Of a DNA stretch of 64,000 bases, positions 23,701 through 34,100 are shown in pieces. The stretch is from contig NC_083517.1 of the NCBI RefSeq assembly GCF_032362555.1, forward strand, positions 6,096,001 to 6,160,000, read 5' to 3'. Numbering within the stretch: position 1 is the first letter of the stretch; every line of letters starts with the position of its first letter. The translations under genes and the position numbers were made by a program. The stretch comes from Amyelois transitella (Eukaryota > Arthropoda > Insecta > Lepidoptera > Pyralidae). Under the pieces are notes generated by a model, which saw only the letters and a program-made list of their open reading frames with translations, searched no databases and had not been told where the DNA came from.

Positions 23701-24306
23701 TGATTAGTTTATTGGTGAGCAGCACCGGCTAAAAAAGAAAATATTTGTATAAATTACAAGAGCAGGGGCAGGACGCCCCGGCTTCGTGTAGCATTTATAG
23801 ATATAAACATTCCTAACAAACCCTCTTAAAAAAAATCAAAATCCGTGCACAACTTTCCGTGATTAGCTTACATATAAAGAAAATAGGAGGATTTTACTTT
23901 AAAATAATGTCTCGCACGATGCCCTTTTTATCGTACGAAAACTGTCGCTGTCCCGTTTCACGTCATACTAAAAAGCAAAACAGCGATAGTATAAATACTC
24001 TCGGCGGGAATGCGATTCATCACCAGTCGGGCTGAAGACTCGTTTACTGGGCTACGTCTGCCGCGTGGCTTGCGACGAGCGTGATATTCTCGATTCCCAG
24101 GATCGCGGGCGTGCGCGTGCGCGGCGCTGTCGCAGCGCTGCGCGGCGCTGGCGGCGGCGGCGCGCTCGGCCGCCCCGCTGCGCGCGCGCGCCGCCGCGGC
24201 CGAGGCGGGCGTGCGGCGGCTGCAGGCGCGCCTGGCCGCCGCCGACCTGCTCGTCAAGGACCTCTACGTGGAGAACTGCCAGCTGGCGCATCGGCGGCCG
24301 CTGTGA
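17704..24306 (+). CDS. Bsg25D: Ninein-like centrosomal coiled-coil protein (Bsg25D type)
   Basis: Coding exons: 17704-19410, 20043-20162, 20396-20700, 21263-21461, 23196-23334 and 24101-24306; phases agree and give 891 residues. The start MDNSYMNPYEKQ (AGAATGG context) is preferred; in-frame ATGs at 17671 and 17689 are possible. The N-terminus (YEKQLYSVFKTFDVDNEEAL) is a degenerate EF-hand matching the start of ninein, with further EF-hand-like stretches near residues 175-275. A long alanine/arginine/glutamate coiled coil fills roughly 360-560. The exon at 21263 encodes EYWSGKLDEERELLAEEQ, a block shared with vertebrate NIN and NINL. Ninein proteins anchor microtubule minus ends at centrosomes and related sites. 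The last exon is extremely GC-rich and ends HRRPL; it is the first unit of a tandem duplication, so the exact C-terminus is less certain. Confidence 0.88.
19560..20025 (+). repeat. Two worn non-LTR 3'-end type fragments
   Basis: At 19560-19665 and 19855-20020, strings such as 'cttttgccgtggggaatttc', 'aaaatcggtccagcgg', 'aaaaagtagcctatgttttt' and 'gcatttataataatagg' recur. They have the look of the tail region of common insect LINE-derived repeats (compare 49008-49205). Both lie in the first intron of the ninein-like gene. Confidence 0.6.
20790..20882 (+). repeat. SINE-like repeat, 3' part
   Basis: Contains 'gctgcacgtggcccattggtctttttgagactgatggctctgtctaccctgcaagg' followed by TATG repeats. 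It lies in an intron of the ninein-like gene. Confidence 0.75.
21575..21690 (-). repeat. SINE-like repeat, degenerate piece
   Basis: The 'accttggtcggctttaacgacatccatgag' and 'gaataggtgccgg' parts are still recognisable. It is intronic in the ninein-like gene. Confidence 0.5.
24006..24090 (+). pseudogene. Decayed copy of ninein-like exon 20043-20162
   Basis: 'gaatgcgattcatcaccagtcgggctgaagactcg...ctgggctacgt' parallels 'gagtgcgattcatcgccagtcagtctggagccccg...ttgggctacgc' of the second exon over about 80 bp, with frame-breaking differences. It sits immediately before the terminal exon, roughly 4 kb from its source. Confidence 0.75.
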
Positions 24307-24950
24307 CTGCTACACTCTGTGGCCGGTATGTCTCATTCTGCTAGCTGAGCTCCGCCGAGGCGGGCGTGCGGCGGCTGCAGGCGCGCCTGGCCGCCGCCGA
24401 CCTGCTCGTCAAGGACCTCTACGTGGAGAACTGCCAGCTGGCGCATCGGCGGCCGCTGTGACTGCTACACTCTGTGGCCGGTATGTCTCATTCTGCTAGC
24501 TAAAGTGCTCCGCCGAGGCGGGCGTGCGGCGGCTCCAAGCTAAATTGGCGCCCGCAGTTATCTTCTCTGAGGAGAGCTTCTAACTTATACACAATAGACC
24601 ACTCTACATTCTTTACATTCTACTAGCTGGAGATGGGCTTGGTGAAGGTGGGTGTGAAGAGACTGCATACGAGGCTGGTGGCCGCAGATTAACTTGCCTC
24701 ATATCTCCATTTAGAGAAATACCACCCAGCACACCTGTAGATCTGTGTGATATGCAATAATTAAAATTTGAAATTAGTTGATCGTTTTGACTACTCTCCT
24801 CTCCGAGCAGTATGTATTACCTTAGTTTATATTATAAAACTAGCATAGACTATAATATTTATAGGTCGCAGACGCTCCAGGTGAGGCTGGCGGCAGATAT
24901 ATTCTCTATACACAACTACCAACTGGCGCAAAGAAGACCGAGACGAGAGC
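24200..24950 (+). repeat. 155-bp tandem duplication of the ninein-like last exon, then decayed copies
   Basis: About 24200-24345 is repeated almost exactly at 24355-24500 (the TGA stops at 24304 and 24459 fix the period at 155 bp). A third, cut-off copy follows at about 24510-24540. A fourth, very worn copy lies near 24640-24740 and a fifth near 24868-24950 ('accaactggcgcaaagaagaccg' against 'gccagctggcgcatcggcggccg'). The array spans the end of the coding region and the start of the 3' flank. Confidence 0.8.
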
Positions 24951-25796
24951 GTAATAATCAATACTTCACATTTACAAACCTTTATACTTAGTAGTAGTAG
25001 ATAAAACATAAATTTTCAAAAAATCCGTACATTAACATGATCTTAATTTATTTCAGGTGCGAAATCCAACCATATTTGTTTGAACCGACCTTCATTAATC
25101 TCTTCGTCCAGAACGCCATCACGCGCCCTGACGACACGAATCCACTCCCGTCCAATTACATAATTGTAAAAAAAAATAATGGCTGTAATTTTTTTTAAAT
25201 ACAATCATTTCTAAGCCCATAAAAATCGGGACAATATCATACTGTAGAAGTGATAATACTTGTAAAAGTGTCGTATATCGTGTAACTGATAGTTTTGCAT
25301 CTCAAAACTCAATGATATTCAGATTTTGATGGCTAAGCCGGTTTCCAAATAAAAATGTATACTGGAAAGACACTGTTGGCCCAGACATTCAAACGAATTA
25401 AAAGCAAAACACGTCTTTAGATAGGAACTTCAATGATTTTTCTGTCTAGCTAGATTACCTAGATAGACATAACAATAAATATAAATTATAAGTACAAAAC
25501 CAGTATCCCGCGACTTGAGAAATAATAAGAATAATTAGGGACGAAATAGGTGAAATCGTATGATTGAATTATATATAATAGGCGAAAAGCGCGTGAGTAT
25601 AACACGATTGTTTTTAGATATTATGTACAAATGGCTCATATTTTGTACTCGTACTCTTTCGCCATATTATTTTTGTATTTATTTGTTGCAATAACAAACA
25701 TGTCCTCTATTTTGTAAGGGTTAAATTAAATTTTATCCTTTGTAATAATTCATCATGCATCTTGTAAATGTGCACTTGGTTTTGGATTTTGTAAAC

Positions 25797-25866
25797 TCCA
25801 TTAATCATATTAGACCCTTTCTTAAGGTCTTTACCCTTAAGAAAGGGTCTAATATGATTATTGGAG
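25797..25866. repeat. 25-bp hairpin, near-perfect over 32 bp
   Basis: The exact core arms 25803-25827 and 25835-25859 flank a 7-nt loop. Outside them the pairing continues for several bases (ctccat and ttggag) with mismatches. Confidence 0.88.
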
Positions 25867-28800
25867 TTTTTCACCTTTTTCTAGATGCTTTCACCTATTT
25901 GGCTAAAATGGTATGGATGGAAATGCGTTCCCTAATCGCTATCAGAATAAATTGAATCACCTTAAATGCATCTCAATATCACACTTGTACTTTGTCTATT
26001 TCTTCCAAAATTTGTAACTAACATTGTAATGTACAGATATTTAATTATCTCGCACGTTTGCATACTATTTAGATAAATGCCTGAATTCTGGAAGTGATTA
26101 AACTTTTATACATTCCCTATTTCCATTGCTATTTTTTAAAAGGCAACAACCAATATTTTGGCAAAAAGCGAGAAAACTAAGTTTTGTTATGTATCTTTAT
26201 AATCAAGTGCCTTGACACCATAATTTTAAGTATACTTTTAACCAGTGTCTTTCAATCGATCATTATCCGATGATCAGGTCAATTCTATTTATAAATATGA
26301 CATGTATGTAATACATTAAATATAACAACTGGATCGTATTGGCAGATCCACGATAAACGCAAGAAAGTTTAAGACAGTTTACATTTAAATTTATTTATAA
26401 TGTCAAGTTTTTTCTGTATAAAATAGTCACTATTAGTAACGTAACGAAATTTTTCTAACCTTATTAAGAACAACGATTTATCTTTGTAACTGTAATGAAT
26501 TGTATTTAATATATGCTGGAATTGAATATTCAGTAAATTTTAATACAAAGACTGTCTAAAAAGTCCTGATTTAACTGCACTTTTTATTGTATACATATAA
26601 TGGGAAATAATTATATTGGAATTTTTGCGGCCATACAATAAAGTAACTCATTTTTAATTGTTCTTAATTTTTCTATAACATGAGAAAACATTCCGCTTCA
26701 AACAAAGGAACTTTTTAACCATAGGTAGCTTAAAGTTGGGATTATTCATTGTGATTCTTGTAAGAAGAAATTAAATTAATAATATTGATGCGGTCATACC
26801 TATATTTCTAAAACATGTTGAATTTTGAAATTCAGCATCTTGAATAATTGAAGAAAGCTTTTTCAAGATGTTGAATTAATATCAAATGGGTATTATTTAA
26901 TCAATTTATAGGTTCTGTACTTTGTACGTACAATGTCTTTGAAGTAAATTATGTATTTAAAAACTGTTATAATTATGACTTTCAAAGAATTGAAATCGAA
27001 TTATTAAGTAAGCTGATTAAGTATGTGGCCATAGTGAAATGAGATTATAGGATCATTAATAGGAATGAAGATTAATGTTTCACTGTTTAATTTTCTATCG
27101 CCACTCTAAACAAAATTATTGTGTTTGTTCTTTATATTATTCAAGTCAAAAAAGCATTTTCTGGTGGCAGCCTAATAGTCAAAGCTTGTTAAAAATGGCA
27201 GTCTTTTAAGTAGAAACCAATGAGAAACCTCGGTCTACGTCCGGCAAGGATGATACCATAAAGATGAAGTACACATATTTAACGGCAAGTACAAAAATAC
27301 TGCAAAAAACCATTACACTCATGAGTACTTGACAGCTTGAGTTTTGATGGCGCTAATAATAAGCTAGTGACAACCTGTCCTTATTTGATTTAATTTATAT
27401 TCAATATATATCAATATTATAGCGATCAAATGTGTAGCTAGCCAGCTTTATTCACTAAAAGACATACATAAATTCGTAAATTTTATTAGATGTAAGTGTT
27501 TAGTGTATCGGTACCTCAAAGTGCCTAGTCTTGCGATGTAAAGACGTCGACTTTATAAAACTAAATTTAATTTATCACTAGTATACTTATATCGTCGTTG
27601 TTAGGTGTAAACCCCTGCTTATAGCATATAGGTGTATTTTTGGCGGTTAGCGTCTTCGCGTGTCTCTATGAGTTCTTTTACATTTTTATCGAAATGTTAT
27701 ATAGAGCCTATTATTATATTATATCTATAAGTGTCTTGAAATATAGTAATTCCATTTGGGTTTGAAAATCTATTGACATCAAAAATAAATTATCGATTTC
27801 GGTTAAAGAATATAGTTATAATTGACCGTATGTTTTGTGTCTATTAAATTTTACCATTCAAAATGATAATGTAAGATGCTCACTCCAAAGCTGCAATAAG
27901 ATCGTCAAACGTTTAATTGTGTACGACCTCTAACAACTTTTGGTTATTTCTCTCAAACATTTTTATTAATGAAAATCAAATACATACCTACTTTCTATCT
28001 TTAATTATATTATTTACCATTCGAAATGAAGATGACTAAAGAAGACTCTGCAGGTGAAGTAAGGCGTCAGGTATTCAAAAACTTTCATTAAGGAATTGTA
28101 CTTACTGTCCATGTTTTTCTTGTTGATACATTTAGTACAGATGTCATTTATGAAATTTTGTTAAAAATAGTGTTACTCAAAAGCTCTCGAATACTTTATA
28201 CCGTGTCATACATAGACTTTTTCCCTATTTGTCTTTTTGTGTGCGATTTTCCCCAGTGAATGAACGTGAGAATTTTTGTTGGTAATTTTTGCAGCTGGTC
28301 GGATTTGCATGTAATATGGCGATGGACGGTTTGTTTTTAGTTTGTGTAAGCCAACATTGGTGTCATATTTTCAGACCGTCAAAAGGCATCTGACATGGCT
28401 TTAGGGATTCACATAGTGCGGCAGTCATCTCATTACAAAACAGCCCATTGTGAAATTATAATTCGAACATGTGTTTGCTACAATGGAAGCTGTTTAACCA
28501 CACGCGGCTGCAGCGCTGCCGTCCACCATAAAAAATCACGTACCGCGCGTTCATCAACACACATAATAGGAAACTGTACGATTAATTGAACCTAAACTGC
28601 GCCTGAAATTTTATATGTATAATTTAGTATATATTAGGTTAGTCAGCTCTTTATATGTCTAATGGACGAACCGCGTTGCGTCTAAGCATTTCCGACCAGC
28701 TGCGATTTTGTTTACACATGGTGTATCTGAACTTAACAGGCTTTCACACAATAATTTAAGAATTATGTTATATTATAAAAAAGTGAATATGTATATAAGT

Positions 28801-29270
28801 TTCACTTACATGCTATATTTACTACTATTTTACTGTAAAGTGAAATGTAGCCTTTGTTATTGTAAACTTTCATCCGATACGTAGTTTTTGCATAAAAGAG
28901 TAGGTAACTTACGTAAATACATTCAACATTTTCGCATTTATAATAGTAGGTATGTTGTTCAGTTCAAATGCCCCCTGTTGTAACAAAAATGGTGGTGGAG
29001 AATGCTTTTGGCTCTATAGCCTCGCAATAAAGACTTGTATTGACGGCGCGCCCCTGTGTGTCATGATATGTGATAATATATGATTTATTATTAAAGTGTT
29101 GAACTATAATGTGTTTTATGTTTCTGTCTTTCACTTATCTGAATCTGAAGGATTTTTATTTTATTTCTAATTTAAACTTATAGGGTCTTTTCTAACTAGA
29201 TCCATAAACATAAATGAATTTCATACGAGAAACGATAATTTTATTATGAATTATCACTGAAAATGATCCC

Positions 29271-29323
29271 AAAAAATCTCCGTAATTCATAGATACGTAA
29301 TCTATGAATTACGGAGATTTTTT
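29271..29323. repeat. Perfect 24-bp hairpin
   Basis: Arms 29271-29294 and 29300-29323 are exact reverse complements around ACGTA. The right arm ends in a run of T. It resembles the other short hairpins in the window in size, but not in sequence. Confidence 0.9.
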
Positions 29324-30485
29324 TTATTAGAAAATATAATAGATTTTAATTTTTGAAATTACAAGGTAGGTAGCCGATGCAATGAAACATGGTGCAACAG
29401 TAATTAATAACATTTTATTTAGAAACTGAATTATTTTACAAACAAAAATAATGTCTCTGATAATTTTGAACAAACTGTAGACGTACATTTTTAAATTTAA
29501 TTAATTATTTTTAGTTCGGGAAAGATAAACCTGGAGCCTGGCCTTCTTGTCCATAAAACCAATCAAAATTTATCCACTCCCAACAGTACATATTAGCATC
29601 ACAGAACATTAATCATAGATTACTTGCTCTGTGTTACATTTTATATTTTACACATAATTTAGTTAGTTACTATAACAAAGTGAAGAATGGTAACCATTAT
29701 TTACAATATTGACTTATCAACACATCGTCATGACAATTTCTTTTTATTTTGTTTTAGTTAAAGATCTATCAAGGTTATTGTAGGGGATGAGCAATCACTT
29801 CTTTAAATTCTACACAAGATTATGATTTAATAAACGGTCAATAACCAGTTGTTTGAATAAGAGTATTTTTTGTGTCGAACGGCGATGACTAAAGAAACTA
29901 CACAAGAAAATATATATGTAGCTTAGTTTAACGTACATTTATGTAGAATTGATTATATGTAGGTAGATGACTGTTTACTTATCCATTAGTCAACGAAAAA
30001 ATGGTTGTTTCGAATAATGATTGCCCAGCCTAACATTCATTTCAATTACAAAGATACCTACACAGTACAATTGCTTGCTTCTGAAACTGCAAAGAAGCAA
30101 TCTGCTTATCCAATTATCGCGAACTTCGTTGTAGTAGGTATATATCTACAATTAAAGTTGATGTTTTATCTAGAAAATTTAGGCTTTAACTAATTAAAGC
30201 TTTATTAAACGAGTAAAACTATATTTTTTACATTGCGGAAGATATCTTATTTAGTAAAATATTTCCAAAACTTCATGACAATTTACACAGAAAAAATAAT
30301 CTAGGTTGGTAGGTCAAAACAAGCGGAACAGAATTATTTTTTTTTCAATCACTTTTCAGTATAGAACAAATGTAAAAGAAACCAATAATTTTACAAAATT
30401 TTTAACATACCTACAAAGAAAATTCGCAAAATTTATTTTTTCTTAACATCTTTTAATCATTAAATACAGGTTTATGTGTTTTAAG

Positions 30486-30612
30486 GACTGATCAAGTATC
30501 GCTACACCCGATATTGCCTTGAAGTCCTCATTTTCATTATTGATGCAGTGATAAGATCGTTATAATACCTATGGTGTAAGTATATGGAAGTGCAAGTTTT
30601 ACTTGATCAGTC
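30486..30612. repeat. Possible small MITE with 13-bp inverted ends
   Basis: GACTGATCAAGTA at 30486-30498 and its exact reverse complement at 30600-30612 enclose about 100 bp with no coding capacity. No target duplication was confirmed. Confidence 0.4.
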
Positions 30613-31122
30613 TGTTTTAGTTTTGGAGACACCCACATACAGCACTTTTACGTTCGAAATTACGCGCGGTCCCTGTATTACAATACAACCCGTAATCTGA
30701 AATGGAATAACGTAGGTATCCGCGCAACGAGCTTTATTGTAACAAATTGTATCAATTTATCACGCGCCCAGTCTCAAATTTACTACGACAATCGTATTAA
30801 AGTAGGTGACTTTATATACCTAGATGTTATCATTGTTCCATGTCTTAATAGTATTGCGTGCAACTTTTAATTTGGCGCTCTTGGTCAGTTATTAAATTCA
30901 AGTCAATGGAATGGAGCACCAAAATTGCTAAAGCCGACAATCTATTATATAAGGACTGGACATATTTATTCTTCTTATAATTCATGAATATAGCACATTA
31001 TGTAATATTATATCACTGCCCCAGATATTTTGATTGTACTCGTATCCAATCAATCAAGATATTTTTACACGACTATTGAATCCTTTTCTTTATATAAATT
31101 GGAGAAATATAACCAATTTACA

Positions 31123-31128
31123 TTTATT
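31123..31128 (-). terminator. Poly(A) signal of the LRP11-like gene
   Basis: TTTATT on the plus strand is AATAAA on the minus strand, about 65 nt after the TAG stop at 31194-31196. Confidence 0.65.
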
Positions 31129-31193
31129 ATTTTAAAGAATACTGTTGAGCTGTTTCAATGTTATGCTTCGCTGAATTTGTAACTTCAAACAGA

Positions 31194-34100
31194 CTAGAGG
31201 TACATGCCGTTGACGAGGTAGTCCGCGTCGTGTGCGAGCCCCGCTTTCCCGCGCCGCAGCCGACGCCGCACCGCGCGCGCCCGGCACCCCAGCATGCCGC
31301 CCATGGCTGCTGTCATAGCCACGCCTACAACAGTGTTGAATGATAAAGTCGTGGCTGAGTGTGAATAGAATAAGACCGCGTCAAATGCAAATAGCATGAA
31401 TAGGCATTTACCCTATAACGGACCATAGTAGAAACTTGCTAAGTATATTTTAGTTTTTGCAGCCTACCCAGGAAAAAGAAGAAAGTATGAATGATTTTTA
31501 CAGTTTAGTTTTTGGTTTCTGATAATTTTTCATATTTAATTCAAAATTAAAGTGGGGTTTCTTGTTACATAGAAGATTACTTGAAACGAATACATATGTT
31601 CTGCACTGTGGAATATGTAAACAGATTCATTCATACCTAAAACAAGAAGTAAGATGGCGGATGGCGGATGCTCGCTAAGGCCGTCATGCTCGTGCTCGTC
31701 GCCCACGAAGTGCTCGTGCACGGTTTCCTCGTGGTGAGTGCTGAATGTATTGCTCTCAGCTGGACGAGCCAAATCCTATAGTCACATATATAAAAAAAAA
31801 TAAAAGACTTTTTAAGGATAGCCAGTCCGCAGAAGAAAATTTTGACCTGTCGATCACCGCCTATGTTCACATGAGCACTTCTTATATCTTTAGGTTAGTC
31901 AGACACTGGGTAGTAATATTGATAGCAAACTTTCGTTAGAAGTTGGCAGCCTAACGAAGAAGCATGTGTTTAAATGTCTTGTGACAATTTCAGATTTAAA
32001 GATTTATTTTACAGATTTGTATGTAGGTAGGTATATAGTGATGCATACATACATACATACATATGGTCACGTCTAAATCCCTTGCGGGGTAGACAGAGCC
32101 AACAGTCTTAAAAAGGCTGAATGGCCACGTTCAGCTATTTGGCTTAATGATAGAATTGAGATTCAAATAGTGACAGGTTGCTAACCCAACGCCTAAAAAA
32201 GAATCCCAAGTTTGTAAGCCTATCCCTTAGTCGCCTTTTACGACATCCATGGAAAAGAGCTGGAGTGGTCCTATTCTTTTTTGTGTTGGTGCCGGGAACC
32301 ACACGGCACCAACGGGCGCGATATAGTGATGAAGCGGGCTATATTGAAAAAAAAAATACCTTTTTCTTGGTAGTATTATCAATGACAGGTTTTTCCTCGT
32401 GCGGGGCGGGCGGTGACACAGGTGCCCGCGGCGGCTGCGTGGGCTCGGGCCGGCGCTCCAGGTCGAAGCCTTTCTTAGCGCTGTCTCGCAGCGTCTGCTG
32501 CTGGCTCGAGTACGCCATTGGCAACTCGGGCATCGTCTTCGCCGGCATGTACATTGATATGTCCTGAAATATGTAGATATTAGTGTTTATAATAGTCTCT
32601 GGAGGAGTTAGGTTCAGACGAAACAAAAACTACGTGGAAAATCTTAGTCCTTAATTGCCTTGTCTAAAAGTCATGACCGGTTTATCTTAGTAGGATTGTA
32701 AATTTAAATCAACTTTGAGACACTACTTGGCATTTTTCACGGTTGCTCTCTCCCTTTGAGGAACAGTCCTCCAGATCCACAGGGATCAGGGTCACAATCC
32801 GAGAGTGGGTGTATGAAATTAAAACGGAGCGACTTAGTATACCTACGTTCCGACCTCTCATCCGATCATGATTTGATTACACCGTCATGCATTTTGTTGA
32901 AAGTGGAGTTTTCTTTACGTTTTTCCCAGCGAGACACAATTTCGGTCTCAAAATCGCCTTTACCATAACAATAGACCAGATAAGATTTAATGGGATATCA
33001 AGATTATAACAGATTCAGTTGCCTGAAAGCGGACGTACGCTACCTGAAGTCATCGTAATTTCTAATCAACTAAAGGTAAATACTAACAGGTTCTGGTCTC
33101 TGCGGCACGGGCCAGGCCCGCCGCGGGTCGGGCTCCGACCAATCCGCGGGCCGCGCGTACATTCCGCCGCCGATGCCAATACCAGCGCCCCCCGCCCAAT
33201 CCATTACTGAAAAACAAATGTTTTCATTAATTGAAATGGGTCCCTCGATACGGATATATCGATTGTTTATGATGTGCAATGTGTGACGAACCTCCATCTC
33301 ATACCTATTTTAATCTTTGTTCGGGCACAACAGGCTATCCTATCAACCCTAAAGATAGTCTGGAAGTGAAAGATATTGCTTTGTGCTGTTTAATGTATTA
33401 TTTTATAAACTGGAAACATATACCCTTAAAATTCCAAGGTAGGCCAAAATCTAAATCTAAAATATCTAAATTGCCTGTTTGCAGTACCTACACGTATCTG
33501 AAACTTTTCAATACCTGGTTGGGGTGGCTGCGGCCAAGTGCGGCGCTGCCACGGCTGCTCAAACGCCGGGTACTGCGCCATCGACGCAGGGTCTCCCTCC
33601 TGAAGCAGGCCGCCTTTGTGGCTGAAGATGTGAGAACTGCGAGCAGGCTCTGTAACCATACATACCGCTTTAAGGTGCCGTACATACCGAAGTAGAAGTG
33701 TTTGGTTTGTTATCAAAAATAATAGATCAAAATTTTGAATGTGCTCGCAACTAAGTCCTTAGCTGTTTGTTTAAGAGCCTGGCATCACGAAGTCCTTAAC
33801 CAAGTTTTGATAGATTTATTGTTGTTTAGCTTAAACGTATTGCTTTAACTTTACCATCTACGGTCGACGGGTAGATTAAGATGGTTCAATTTATACTCTA
33901 TTCTACTGTTAACTACACGAAAACTTTCAAGAAAAGAATATTTTTATTATCTTTGTCGGAAGCGGTGATTTGTAGCCCTGTTAATGAACCCTGAGCGCGC
34001 CATTTTAGTGTTCCTTTTGTCCCACGAAAGTATTTTATTATCTTTTAGTTCTGAGTACGCACCGTTGTACCTGTGTTGGGGCTGCACCTGCGTCAGCCTG

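Larger units (their letters stand above)
24951..31193. other. Long AT-rich spacer
   Basis: No gene is supported. The first few kilobases could be 3' UTR of the ninein-like gene (AATAAA near 25347, and another near 29029). A reading after an acceptor-like TTTATTTCAG at about 25057 stays open for some 46 codons, but no donor leads into it. Hairpins at 25797, 29271 and 30486 are listed separately. Confidence 0.6.

Noticed and set aside
24065-24499. Arg/Pro/Ala-rich 144-codon frame
   Set aside because: An off-frame reading of the GC-rich ninein-like last exon and its duplicate.
25058-25197. Alternative last exon for the ninein-like gene
   Set aside because: It has an acceptor-like start and an open frame, but no upstream donor in the right phase leads into it.
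28395-28589. Small open frame in the long spacer
   Set aside because: No coding composition, splice context or recognised motif.
32178-32567. Plus-strand 129-codon frame
   Set aside because: It joins a SINE-like repeat to the antisense of an LRP11-like exon.
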